DNA of 64,000 bases, from NCBI RefSeq assembly GCF_000235365.1, contig NC_016456.1:833457-897456 (forward strand), in the 5' to 3' direction. A program made the position numbers and the translations under genes. The notes under the pieces were generated by a model. The model was not told the origin of the DNA. It saw only the letters and a list, made by a program, of their open reading frames with translations, and ran no database searches. Origin of the DNA: Eremothecium cymbalariae DBVPG#7215. Lineage: Eukaryota > Ascomycota > Saccharomycetes > Saccharomycetales > Saccharomycetaceae. Positions within the stretch are counted from its first letter, which is position 1; every line of letters begins with the position of its first letter. Below are positions 1 through 9,902 of the stretch, one piece after another.

Positions 1-668
1 GATAAACGCTGTAGTTGTTCGCCATAATAATTCTCTTCTGTATGTGGCTGGAACCATTGGGGTTGTTCTCGTAGTTGGTGTTTCTGTAGTTCCTCTTGCC
101 GGTCCTGTTGTTGCTGATCAAGATAGCGGTGGGGTTGATGCGAATGAAGATACACATTGCTGCTGTGAAGATAATCTTGCTGCTGCTGCTGCTGGTACTG
201 CTGCTGGTACTGTTGCTGTGGAAAGAAGTTTAACTGCTCCAGTTCTTCCTCTTGCTGTAACTGTATATTCGACTGTTGAGACGGACTTTTTACAATCGTC
301 TGTGATTGTATCGTCGACTGCTGGTGCCGAGACTGCTGTGGCGACTCCAAATTTAAATATTCCTCAATCAAATCAATATCCAAACTAGACCCATCTCCCT
401 GCTTCATCATATCACCAACAGTGGTTATAGAAGCAGTTATCGAGGACATCTGGCTCGTCGATAATTCAGAAGCAGTTGTGTTCAACGTGTTGCCTGTCAG
501 GTCATTCCTGATCTTTTCCGAATCATCTATACCTTTCTGATGTATTTGGAAATTGAACCTGTCATCCTGCAAATATAGATACCCAGGACCAGCACCGTTG
601 ATATTATGTCCATAATGCATCGTTGCCTCGTTTGTTACATTCATTACAGGCTGCTGGTACAATGACAT
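1..668 (-). CDS. N-terminal part of a glutamine-rich protein, cut by the window edge
   Basis: Reading leftward from an ATG at 668-666 the frame stays open to base 1, giving about 222 residues with no stop; the rest lies outside the window. The protein starts MSLYQQPVMNV. Its middle has a short acidic/hydrophobic stretch (SLDIDLIEEYLNLES). From about residue 125 it becomes very rich in Gln, with CAG/CAA runs interrupted by Tyr, His and Leu, around 50-230 on the + strand. Low-complexity poly-Gln N-termini of this kind are common in yeast transcription factors and RNA regulators, but no domain is present in the visible part, so I assign no function. The codon repeat mixes CAG and CAA, as in coding Gln tracts rather than a pure microsatellite. 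An opposite-strand reading frame at 44-388 is a shadow of these repeats. Confidence 0.75.
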   Translation of the reverse strand, partial: MSLYQQPVMNVTNEATMHYGHNINGAGPGYLYLQDDRFNFQIHQKGIDDSEKIRNDLTGNTLNTTASELSTSQMSSITASITTVGDMMKQGDGSSLDIDLIEEYLNLESPQQSRHQQSTIQSQTIVKSPSQQSNIQLQQEEELEQLNFFPQQQYQQQYQQQQQQDYLHSSNVYLHSHQPHRYLDQQQQDRQEELQKHQLREQPQWFQPHTEENYYGEQLQRL

Positions 669-1531
669 ATTCGCTCGCTCGAACAATATGTACCCGTCAA
701 TAACTACCTCACTCCTCTCTAAATATCTTATAACTCCGTATAAAATCGCCCTGCTCTCTCAGTTCTGCTCCTCGGCTACAACTCAAAACTCTACCCGCTA
801 TTTATGTACTGCTTAATTGACTGATTTGAGCTCCAGAGACTGTCCAGTCCTTGTGCTGCTGCTGTCTTGAATTTCAACGTTAAAACAAGGCGCATGAAAA
901 ATGTAAAAATACGTATATATAAAGTTGCTCGAGAAACCCTTACTAGTATATTTCAATTACATCATCAACAGCACTCAGATGCATGCCAGATTGGTGCTGC
1001 CTCATCTTCTTCGCGTACTGGTTGATTTTCTGCATGGCTGTTAATCCATAATAAGTATAATGGTGCTAGTGCTAGGCTGCTGCATCTTCTTCTTGCCTTA
1101 GCAATAACTCTTATTTAGACGTGTTTGTTGCTGTCAGCCAGCACAAAAAAATTATAAATTTGGTTTATTATAGTTTTGAAAAAAAAGACTTTGGGGCTAG
1201 TTTACCATGACAAGTCGATGGTAAATTAGCTGCGGGTGGTTTGCTAGCTTGCTTGTTGTTTGTAGTGCTTTTTTTTATAGCATGGTACGCAAAGCTCTTT
1301 GTAAGCAACATTCAAAAGATAGTAGTAGTATCACAACCAAGAACAGTAATACCAAGGAGTGTAGCAATATAAAAATATACATTTAAGTTTTGATGGTGCT
1401 TTTTTGTTAGCACACTGTCATTGCTGTAGTAGAGGTCCTAAGAAAATATGGTTCGAGAGGATATGTCTGTGAGTGAAGACGAATCACCTTTTATATGGAA
1501 GAGTCGATATATATATACTTTCTATGTGTTT
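669..1531. other. Intergenic region upstream of the Gln-rich gene
   Basis: 863 bp between two leftward genes: the promoter of the Gln-rich gene plus the 3' region of the zinc-cluster gene. It is AT-rich with A/T homopolymers. A weak inverted repeat lies around 1201-1225 (TTTACCAT and ATGGTAAA, 9-nt spacer). I see no coding frame, tRNA or convincing regulatory site. Confidence 0.6.
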
Positions 1532-4189
1532 TCAGGAATGGCCAGTTAAAATGTCGCAGAGGATCTCTAACAGGGCATTTTCGAACTCGTGATAGTATCC
1601 GTCGCTAGAGGCAACATGCACAACGTCACAATCATTGTCGCTCAACGACAAAATGTATTTTTGGACCTCGGCGTATATTTTTGAAATTTCTTGGGATTCG
1701 TCGAATTTGTTAACAATGGAGGGTTCTGGATTAAGAGAGCTTAGTAGTTCTCCCCAAGGCTCGGCTTCGTCCCCGTCGTAGAGACCTTCTGATAGTGCTT
1801 TTATAGTTTTCGAGGCAAGGTGGGAAGAAGAAGAGCCATAGCTGTGCGTTTGGTCTGCATTGTGGGGGGAGTGGCCGGAAAATAAAAAAGCGTCATCGAA
1901 TAGAGCTTCAGCTCTCATTGAGCTAGTAGCAGCGGTTCCTCTCTCCTCGCTTAATGGCACGGTGTTGACGGAACCCGGGCTCTGTTGCTCAAATTGCTGG
2001 GATTCCGTGGATGCGGGTTCTGCGTGCGCCGTGGATGTGGGGTGTACCTTCGCTTGTTTGCTGGAGGAGGAGGTAGTGGAGTTGGCCCATACACCTAAAC
2101 TTGGTTGAGGCACCATCGGTGTCTCTGTGTTCGAAGTAAGCATCGGCGGGATTTCGTACTTGTTAAAGAATAACTTTTTACCCGCATGGCTTTCAGAGTT
2201 TCCATATTTAATCTGAATTAATTGAAAAAGTAGCTTTATCAATTTGAAACAGTGTTTACAGATTTCTGTGGTAGCGTTCATCTTGGATTCTACTAATGGA
2301 ATCGCTTTTGAGAGCAGCATGAACCTTAGGTCAGTTAGCAATTGAAAATAACTGCCCATTTTGTGCACACGGCTTATATCTAAAGCCAGTGAATTTAGAG
2401 CAAATGTTATCGCATTAATAGGCATATCGCCTACAAGTAGCTCCCAGTTGAAAGTGGCATGTGTGCTTTCTGCTTGGTACTTGATGAATTCATCCAAGTA
2501 GTGAAGCGATGCGGGAACCAAATTGTTTTTCAAATCTTCATAGTTGTAAACCCAAGTCTTGTCAAGGGAAAAATCTAGGTACCCGTTGTCGTTCAGAAGA
2601 TACTGTATCATATTGAGGTTCTGACCGTATCCGCTATCGATTATGGGGTCACCCCCAGGTTTGCTAGTACTACGTGTAGTCTTTCTTTTACTTATCATTA
2701 GAAGTGACTTGCGAATTAAGCTTAAGTGTAACAAGAGCAATGATCTATCAGCAAAGGTGTTCAGCATGAAAACAGCCCAAACTATAAACCTAGCGGTCAC
2801 AGGATCCTCTGCCTTGTATCTTTTTAAATGATTGTTCAAGACTAATGCACTCCCAGTACAACAATCATGCAGTTCCAGAATACGCTCTTTGATTCCGGAT
2901 GATGTATGTTCGCCCCGCGTGTGAATATTGTTAAAGTTCCCCTGACACAATTCATTTATTAGGACGACAAACCTGTACTTCGCGTTAATAAAACATACAC
3001 TTGGGTTCATGAAGCCATTATGGTCCAATTCTGTCATTAATACAGTATCAAATTCTCCAGGCTTAATCAAAGGTGGTAAATTGTTGTGCAAGGAGGTTAT
3101 TGTGTCGAGATAAAATATTTGCCAAAACAGTATCCGACGGCTGCGAATCAAAGCTTGGTCAGTCATCCCATGATATGAGACTGGATCAAGTGTCAGTTGG
3201 ATTTTTTGAGCTAATCTGAACAATTGGGCCACGGTTGTAATACTTGGATTTTCAATTATTGAGTTTAAAAGGACACTCCCAATTAAGCTTCTTAACGAAA
3301 ACCGGGTTGGGAATTCATATAAAGTATAAAGCTTTTGGATTACGTTGTGATAGTTCCTAATCTCGTCCATTAATTTAGGATCGTAAGTTTCATGGTATTT
3401 GGCCGTCGCACCTGCATATGCTATGGGCATTAATAGTAACAAAAAGTCGAGTGTTTTTTGGTTGAGAGTTCCATCCCAGGATTCCCAGAATTCCATGTGC
3501 GCGACAACAAATTGGTCCATCTCCACCAAGGGTAATATGGGGTGTACAGACACCTTATAGTGGTCCAAAAGTTCCAGACATCTTTCCCTGCTCGGTAGCA
3601 ACTGGAAATTATCAGCACCTGAAGTCATTAGCGGCTGTGGCAATTCTAAAGACAAAGTGTTAGCGGAAATATGCTTCCCGCTTGAGGTTAACAGCTGATG
3701 TTGACTGTCACTGTTCCCTTCTTCAGGCTGTGTAATCACAGTTCTTTTCGTTTCCCTTGCATTATTAGTGGAATCCAAGCTCCTATCAACTACGTATTTG
3801 TTTGGATGGGTTGCAGATTCCTCTGCAACAACCGCCGTACTTCTAGAATTCTCCTGCATAACCACCGCATTCTCAGAATTCTCCTGCTCAACAACCTTTC
3901 TCGCCTTCTCGATCACCTTCAGCAATTGTTGTTTGCTTTCTTTGGGCACTTTATGCTGCCCTCCCCTTGAAACCCGATCGTTAACGAAATATACACACTC
4001 AAAACTGTTCCTCAAACAGTTGTCACAAGATGGTCTCTCCCGGCTACACTTTACCTTCCTTTTGTGACACGGCATACAATTCAATACACGCCTCTGTCTT
4101 TTATGCTGAACCTTATAAATTGTCCCATCCTCCAGCACGACTGCGCTCTGGTTCTTTATCGGTATCACCTTAGAACCTCTTCCTGACAT
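1532..4189 (-). CDS. Zn(2)-Cys(6) fungal transcription factor
   Basis: 885 aa, nuclear. The first ATG is at 4189; the frame extends 15 codons upstream only through a TTG, so the ATG is preferred. A perfect zinc-cluster motif spaced C-x2-C-x6-C-x6-C-x2-C-x6-C occupies residues 38-65 and is preceded by a basic segment (KHKRQRR-like). A helical middle region, about residues 195-420, with the run RRILFWQIFYLDT, fits the fungal_trans (middle homology) domain. The C-terminal third is Ser/Thr-rich and then acidic, a plausible activation region. Members bind CGG-containing sites as dimers and regulate metabolism or drug response. I cannot match it safely to a named S. cerevisiae factor, so the target pathway is unknown. 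It is divergent from STR3 across a 1.8-kb spacer, so co-regulation with sulfur genes is possible but unsupported. Confidence 0.9.
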   Translation of the reverse strand: MSGRGSKVIPIKNQSAVVLEDGTIYKVQHKRQRRVLNCMPCHKRKVKCSRERPSCDNCLRNSFECVYFVNDRVSRGGQHKVPKESKQQLLKVIEKARKVVEQENSENAVVMQENSRSTAVVAEESATHPNKYVVDRSLDSTNNARETKRTVITQPEEGNSDSQHQLLTSSGKHISANTLSLELPQPLMTSGADNFQLLPSRERCLELLDHYKVSVHPILPLVEMDQFVVAHMEFWESWDGTLNQKTLDFLLLLMPIAYAGATAKYHETYDPKLMDEIRNYHNVIQKLYTLYEFPTRFSLRSLIGSVLLNSIIENPSITTVAQLFRLAQKIQLTLDPVSYHGMTDQALIRSRRILFWQIFYLDTITSLHNNLPPLIKPGEFDTVLMTELDHNGFMNPSVCFINAKYRFVVLINELCQGNFNNIHTRGEHTSSGIKERILELHDCCTGSALVLNNHLKRYKAEDPVTARFIVWAVFMLNTFADRSLLLLHLSLIRKSLLMISKRKTTRSTSKPGGDPIIDSGYGQNLNMIQYLLNDNGYLDFSLDKTWVYNYEDLKNNLVPASLHYLDEFIKYQAESTHATFNWELLVGDMPINAITFALNSLALDISRVHKMGSYFQLLTDLRFMLLSKAIPLVESKMNATTEICKHCFKLIKLLFQLIQIKYGNSESHAGKKLFFNKYEIPPMLTSNTETPMVPQPSLGVWANSTTSSSSKQAKVHPTSTAHAEPASTESQQFEQQSPGSVNTVPLSEERGTAATSSMRAEALFDDAFLFSGHSPHNADQTHSYGSSSSHLASKTIKALSEGLYDGDEAEPWGELLSSLNPEPSIVNKFDESQEISKIYAEVQKYILSLSDNDCDVVHVASSDGYYHEFENALLEILCDILTGHS

Positions 4190-5538
4190 TGATTCTCGCA
4201 GATCTCTCAGAATAACTTTCTCTGTTCTTTGCAATTAATCTCTCTCAACTACAACCATTAACAATAAACTGGCCCTCTTTCTATCTACCTATGCTTATAT
4301 CCTGGTGATGCCTTCCTCGCCTTTTTTTTTAAAATCTCTACTTCTATGCACATCTGATTGACGCAGGACGCAACACTAAACCAACGCCGTCCCAAAAAGA
4401 ATCCTCTCACCTCGACTCGGTGCAACTACTCTTTTTTAAAAACATTCTGTTTAAAATCTGTTTGCTTGAATCTATTTCCCACAGGCTTCTCTTCTTTTTC
4501 AATAACCTACTGCTCTACTCCTCTCCTCCCATCTTTTCTCTATATGCTCCCGCATATCGAAAATGACAGATCTACACACCGCTAATCCTAAGCCGAGAAA
4601 ACCCTTCCGTTCATCTCCCTCTTTCTAACCCCCTCCCCCTCCCCCCTTCTATGCTCACAAATATACACAATTACTCACCTAATACACACTCCTACACAGA
4701 TACTCTCACACACCTCAGGCTCCCATACACAAAATTACAGAATACTCTTTCTACCTCATTATCACCTGCGTCTGTCTGTTTCAAGTTGTCCTGCGCGTCT
4801 CCTGTTCGCCCGTTCTCTTCCCCCTTCCTCCACCAATTTCTTCCTGCCCTCCTCCTCCTCCGTCCCCCCTCCCTCGCCCAATCCCATCTGTTAAAAAGAG
4901 ACCGTATGACCTAATACACATTTCCATCTGCCCCGCAATCCGCATCTATATTCCCGAATCCTCCTGCATTTTACAGGCTCCTCCTCCTGCTCATTTAATT
5001 TCGAATCAAAACCGCTATAACTCGCTTAACCAAGCATTACCGACCTGCTTACCAAACCCATCTTTTTAACCCTATTCTTCCCTTTTTGAAATTTCGCTGG
5101 CTTTATTTTTCGTTTGGCCTTTTTCAACAATAATTGCCGCCAGCCTGCATAAATGATGCTCGTACGCAAGATTAATACCGCGTTACTTTCTATTTTTCTT
5201 AATAAAAGAAAATAACCCGGCAAAACAATTTAAATACCGGTGCCCGAGACAGAAATCATTTGGTCCAGTTCGGAATTTCTTCGAGGTCACATGCGTGAGC
5301 CGGAATAAGACAAAAAACAAAACAAAACAAAACAAAAAGGAAAAGAAAATGCTCCTGCATGCCATTTAACGCGCAAACGCGCAAAAACCAAATCAAATGC
5401 ATTAAGCAGACCTTTTTGCTTTATGGCAGGCACCGTTTCGCCGTGCAGGTAGAACAATAAACGACAGAGACAATAGCTATCCGCCAGTTTCTGTGCCAGC
5501 GCCCGTGCGCGCTGGCTTATAGCGTAACGTAATTCACA

Positions 5539-5562
5539 GTGGGACGCGTGGACGCGTCCCAC
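5539..5562. repeat. GC-rich inverted repeat carrying two ACGCGT boxes
   Basis: Arms GTGGGACGCGT and ACGCGTCCCAC are perfect 11-bp complements around a 2-bp centre. Each arm contains ACGCGT (5544-5549 and 5552-5557), and a third ACGCGT lies at 5610-5615. ACGCGT is the MluI cell-cycle box bound by MBF (Mbp1/Swi6) in yeasts. Whether it acts here is inference; the flanking genes are not known cell-cycle genes. Confidence 0.6.
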
Positions 5563-5676
5563 GCGCCTCGCTCGAACTCAGACCAGAGGCCAAGGCAACG
5601 CAGCGCGGCACGCGTGTCGAAAGCGAGTCGCGTTGTGAGGCACACCACACGCACGCACGCAAACACACATTACGAA

Positions 5677-5717
5677 GCCACAGTAATGCTTTCTTTTTCG
5701 TTCTTGGTGGTCACGTG
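5677..5717 (+). promoter_or_regulatory. Putative sulfur-regulon sites upstream of STR3
   Basis: GCCACAGT at 5677-5684 is the complement of the CTGTGG core bound by Met31/Met32, and TCACGTG at 5711-5717 is the Cbf1-Met4-Met28 box. The two lie 27 bp apart and about 300 bp upstream of the STR3 ATG, an arrangement typical of MET genes. Both are motif matches only. Confidence 0.6.
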
Positions 5718-6009
5718 TTATTATATGCTCTCGAAGAAAGTCTTTTCCTCCCACCGCCGCGGTGTTCCTCCCTAGTCAGTCCCTCTCCCCAAATCGCACA
5801 CCGCATCCAGCATCCACAGCGAGCGGTGTTTCTTTCTTTTTTATTAGCGCTCTATTATTATACAACCGTTCTGTCTTCGAAGGATTCGGTACGTATACAG
5901 AAAATTAATATTTAAAAAAAAGTAGTATATAGTTTTGGAGCTGGATATTGGAGAGTTGGAGAGTTGGATTAGGATCCACCCTGTCTAGGTTGTTCGAGAA
6001 GGGATAAGC

Positions 6010-7428
6010 ATGGAAAAGCAGAGGAATATGCGGAAAGCTGGTGGTAGTTCGTCGTTGCATACCAGGTTAGTCAATGTGACTCAACAGAAGGATCCGTATG
6101 GTGCGAGTGTTCCTCCATTGTATCAGTCGACGACCTTTAAGCAGGAGTCCTTTGAGCCAGGATGTCAGGAATATGACTATACACGATCGGGTAATCCCAC
6201 ACGGAGTGTGGTTGAGAGACAAGTTGGGAAGTTGTATGGGGTTTGTGGTGAGCAGGTGCTTGCGGTATCTAGTGGGATGTCAGCGCTAGATGTCATATTG
6301 CGGTCGATTTTAGGGTCTTACCAAGCCGGGAAGACTCCTGTGGTGATAGCAGGCGATGATTTGTACGGGGGTACACAGAGGTTGTTGGGTATTTTGGGGA
6401 TTCAGGGTCATGTGAAGGTATTGCATGTGGATACGTCGGATGCAGCGCGGTTTGTGGATGTGTTTCTGTCGCAGCGGAACGTTGCGTGCGTGCTTTTGGA
6501 GTCACCCACGAACCCTTTGATGAAGGTTGCCGATCTTCCGAAGCTTATCAGTTTTGTGAAGTCGCATCGCGGCGGTAGCGGATGTAAAATAGTGGTGGAT
6601 AATACCATGGTCTCAGGGATTAACTGTAATCCTTTAGAATTGGGTGCGGATCTGGTTTATGAGTCTGCGACAAAGTTTTTAAACGGTCATCATGATATAA
6701 TGGCAGGGGTTATAGTGGCGGCGTCGGTGGAGTTGGCTCAGGATATGTATTTCATTGTTAATTCAATGGGTGCTGGGTTGGCGCCAATGGATTCATGGTT
6801 ATTGATCCGTGGGTTGAAGACCCTTGGCGTAAGGATGTACCAGCAACAGCATAATGCAATGGTTCTAGCCCACTGGCTCCAGGATAGTTGTGGCTTTGCG
6901 CCGACGGAGCAGAACAGCCAGCTTCGCACACGTTTCGTAGGGTTGAAGTCACATCCTCAATTCCACTTGCATAGAAGTTTCAATAGTGGGCCTGGTGCCG
7001 TGTTATCTATTGAAACTGGTGATATTGAATTGTCGGAAAAGATAGTTTGTTCAAAGAAGTTTAAGTACTGGAATGTCACAGTGTCCTTTGGGTGTGTTAA
7101 CTCTTTGATTTCAATGCCATGCAAGATGTCTCACGCGTCGATTGATCCAGAACTTCGTAAAGATCGGAAATTCCCTGAAGACTTGATTCGCATTTGTTGC
7201 GGTATAGAGGACGTTTCAGACTTGCAATGGGATTTGCTAGGAGCCTTCGAAGATGTTGGACTACTTGAACTTCGGGATAACAGAAATACGATTTTCAATA
7301 AGTTAAACGGGCACCTAGCCAAGAATACCATTGGCCAAACTGTTTATAACAAAAACATATATGATGCCTTTTTCGGAGAGAAAATAGCAAATGCACCTGG
7401 CGCTGTATATTGTAGTGCTAAATTATAG
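6010..7428 (+). CDS. STR3: Cystathionine beta-lyase (Str3-type), probably peroxisomal
   Basis: 472 aa, Cys/Met-metabolism PLP-dependent enzyme family. Str3 splits cystathionine to homocysteine, pyruvate and ammonia in methionine synthesis. The PLP-binding lysine is K222 in SATKFLNGHHD, preceded by the expected aspartate in VVDNTM; the early substrate/PLP-loop signature YTRSGNPT is also present. Length fits the S. cerevisiae enzyme (about 465 aa). The C-terminus is AKL, a canonical PTS1 peroxisomal targeting tripeptide, agreeing with the peroxisomal location reported for Str3. The start is the first in-frame ATG. Its promoter has Met31/32-like and Cbf1-like boxes. Cystathionine gamma-synthase/lyase relatives share the fold; the short lyase-like N-terminus and PTS1 favour STR3. 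Confidence 0.88.
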   Translation: MEKQRNMRKAGGSSSLHTRLVNVTQQKDPYGASVPPLYQSTTFKQESFEPGCQEYDYTRSGNPTRSVVERQVGKLYGVCGEQVLAVSSGMSALDVILRSILGSYQAGKTPVVIAGDDLYGGTQRLLGILGIQGHVKVLHVDTSDAARFVDVFLSQRNVACVLLESPTNPLMKVADLPKLISFVKSHRGGSGCKIVVDNTMVSGINCNPLELGADLVYESATKFLNGHHDIMAGVIVAASVELAQDMYFIVNSMGAGLAPMDSWLLIRGLKTLGVRMYQQQHNAMVLAHWLQDSCGFAPTEQNSQLRTRFVGLKSHPQFHLHRSFNSGPGAVLSIETGDIELSEKIVCSKKFKYWNVTVSFGCVNSLISMPCKMSHASIDPELRKDRKFPEDLIRICCGIEDVSDLQWDLLGAFEDVGLLELRDNRNTIFNKLNGHLAKNTIGQTVYNKNIYDAFFGEKIANAPGAVYCSAKL

Positions 7429-7834
7429 ATCAATGATATTCTATATTAATTAGAAATTTAAGAAAATATATGTACTATTCTGATAGTTATCCTTAACAAC
7501 TAACTTTTGGTATCGAAATTTACTATGGGATGATTGTTAATCCTACCAATATATACTTATAAGACGTAACTGACCAAGGTTTTATTATTAGGCAAGCCTA
7601 CAATTTGGGATTTCATTCAGTAGGTTAGTGTAGTTCTTCAATATAAATATATATATATTCCATTTAGCGGTGTTCATGATCAGGGTTTGGAGATTCCTAT
7701 ATCACGTGACCAAATCACCAATTTTTTAAAACTTTCTCGACATTTAAAACTTCACCAAATGCGTTTTCTCGTAAGTAATTAATTAATAGTATAGGATTGC
7801 AAGAAGAAAATATACAATTAATCCCACCCACCAG
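7429..7834. other. Spacer between STR3 and PRP19
   Basis: 406 bp, AT-rich. It contains the STR3 3' region and the PRP19 promoter. The only notable site is CACGTG at 7703-7708, in the context ATCACGTGAC, a Cbf1-type box about 130 bp upstream of PRP19. No gene seen. Confidence 0.55.
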
Positions 7835-9481
7835 ATGTTTTGTGCCAGTAAGTTTCATTTTTTTAATTGTTCTATTTCTTAATTTGAGAAATATATGGCC
7901 ATACGTGTAAGTTACTAACTTTACTTTATTCTACTAGTCAGCGGGAAGCAACCAAAGATTCCTGTGATATCACCTGTTTCAAGATGCGTTTTTGAAAAAT
8001 CGCTGATCGAACAATATGTTGAAGAAAATGGCGTTGATCCAATATCAAATACTGCCCTAAATAAAGAACAGCTTATTGAAATCTCTCAAACTCCCCAGCA
8101 ATACGCATTGAGTAACTCTGTGAACTCAGCAACACTCAATGCAAACTATAGCATTCCAAATCTGCTTTCCACTCTACAAAATGAATGGGATGCCCTTATG
8201 TTGGAAAACTTTGAGCTGAGAAACCATCTGGACATCTGCAAAAAGGAATTATCCGCCACATTGTATAAATGCGACGCTGCTATTAGGGTAGCCGCCCGTG
8301 CAACGCAGGAAAGAGATGATTTAAGGCATACTTTGACACAATTGACGGAAGCAGTTGGTAGCGAAGCTGCAGAACCTGTTAAATATCCTGCTAGGAAAGC
8401 TCCTGACATTATTCAGTTACCGGAACTTTTACTAGAGGAGCTAGTTGGTGAATCTCAGTCATATGTAATGAAAACAAAAAACCAATCAAAACTAAAGCCA
8501 AAACCTGTGGTTAGTTTGAATATTGAGAAAATGGAGCAACAAAACAATAGTTTTGATGTATCTAAGGTGTTTACTAACAGACTTATTAATCCTGCTGATA
8601 GAGTAACGGTTGTGCTGAGTGAAAGTGATGTAAGACTAATTATAGACGACGAATTTGTATTGCTGAAGAATCTACCTACCCAATTGCAGATAGCCTACCC
8701 AATTGGAGAACAAAGAGTTGTGTTTGTTGGTGAACAAGTTCTTGGTGTATACAATTCTCTCACAAGTGAAATCCAAAGTTTTAAAAATACAGTACAAGGC
8801 CATATACAGTCAGTGCAGTACTCTTCAAATATTGCCCCGAATTATTTTATCACTTTGAATGATAAGCACCAAATATATTACACTTCTTTAGATGGCTCCA
8901 ATGTTTACCAACTAACTGATGGTAGTCCATATTTCGATGCAACAAGTTATTCACGCAATTTACAACTTCACAAGGATGGCTTACTTTTGGCGTACCAAAC
9001 CAATAATACATCAATAGCAATTTTTAGTGTACAAACACCTTCTGAACATCCAACTATATTAGAAGTAGAATTGACGGACTCGGAGTCTGATTCAATCGTA
9101 AACTTTAGGTTTGCGCCAAATGGTTATTGGTTATACGTACAATCCAAATTTGAATTCCATGTCTATGATTTGAGAAAAGAAGATGTTACGCTAGCGATGG
9201 ACAAATTAAAGTTTGATGCTCCAATCCTTACAGATTTTGAAACCGATGAGACAGGGAAAGGACTTTATCTGCACACTACAGAATGCAGCATAAAATCGTA
9301 TTCATACGTCAAATCTAAACATTGTTGGGTTAGCGGTATTTCATATCCAATCGACTTGTTGACTGATCACGAAGTTACGTACTGTGAGGATACACAGGGA
9401 AGATATCTCCGAGCGTTCGTGTATCCATCTGAAAAGGAAAATGGAATGCTCCTTTGTTCTGTGAAAATACGGATAAGTTAA
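7835..9481 (+). CDS. PRP19: Prp19 U-box ubiquitin ligase, core of the NineTeen splicing complex (spliced gene)
   Basis: Two exons: 7835-7847 and 7938-9481, giving 518 aa. Exon 1 encodes MFCA plus one base; after splicing the N-terminus reads MFCAISGKQPKIPVISP, close to S. cerevisiae Prp19 (MLCAISGKVPRRPVLSP). Without the intron the U-box start would be lost. The U-box is about residues 1-70, the coiled-coil tetramerisation helix about 75-135 (NSATLNANYSIPNLLSTLQNEWDA is the family signature, split here only by position), and the rest is a divergent seven-bladed WD40 propeller. Prp19 ubiquitylates Prp3/Prp31-type targets and stabilises U5/U6 in the activated spliceosome. The gene is followed by ENT4, as YLL036C/YLL038C in S. 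cerevisiae. The intron is unusual because the S. cerevisiae gene has none. Confidence 0.93.
7848..7937 (+). other. Spliceosomal intron in PRP19 codon 5
   Basis: 90 nt: 5' site GTAAGT (7848-7853), branch point TACTAAC (7913-7919), 3' site CTACTAG (7931-7937). It splits an ATC codon after its first base. Removal restores the conserved Prp19 N-terminus. The branch-to-acceptor distance is short, as in compact yeast introns. Confidence 0.9.
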
Positions 9482-9902
9482 CATGTACCAAAGTTTACAT
9501 ACATAGTATTAGAACCCCATCGTCTTACACAGCAGATATCTCACCAATAATAGCCGATTAGCCTTTGTAACAATTATCATTCTAGGAGATGTTTTCAAGT
9601 TATTATTTTTCTGAAAAACCATTGCCAACTATCCAGTAAACGATTCCCGTTTTAAATTAGTGAGGAAGTACAAAATATATTTCCAAAGAATTTTTTCGCC
9701 AAGCATGAATTACTTAAACCTTCGAAAACCGAGTACTTAAGCATTGTCAAGGCATTAGTCAACTACCGTAGACTAATACCACATAAGGGGATAAACACCT
9801 TTTTGAAAATATTTGGATACCTGAGAAGGCGCATTTTTATATTTTACACTGGTTCCAGTCAAATAATCAAGAAGTCGCTGTTTTGGCATAGAAGTTATAG
9901 AG
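9482..9902. other. Spacer between PRP19 and ENT4
   Basis: 421 bp of AT-rich sequence holding the PRP19 3' end and the ENT4 promoter. I see no gene, repeat or recognisable factor site. Confidence 0.5.

Larger units (their letters stand above)
4190..6009. other. Long divergent spacer between the zinc-cluster gene and STR3
   Basis: 1.8 kb with no convincing gene. From about 4320 to 5000 the + strand is strongly pyrimidine-rich with C/T runs (for example 4614-4650 and 4845-4880), so the strand sense to the transcription factor is purine-rich. An A-rich stretch lies at 5310-5350. From 5450 to 5670 the base composition turns GC-rich and contains two inverted repeats (8-bp arms at 5495-5516; 11-bp arms at 5539-5562) and ACGCGT boxes. 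Sulfur-type sites follow at 5677-5717. Short open frames here lack codon bias and are not called. Confidence 0.6.

Noticed and set aside
7703..7830. Point centromere candidate (ATCACGTGAC followed by AT-rich DNA)
   Set aside because: No CDEIII-like TTCCGAA core follows at the needed distance, and the region is an ordinary 400-bp spacer before PRP19.
7964..9481. PRP19 starting at GTG 7964 as an unspliced gene
   Set aside because: It would remove the start of the U-box; the spliced exon at 7835-7847 restores the conserved N-terminus.
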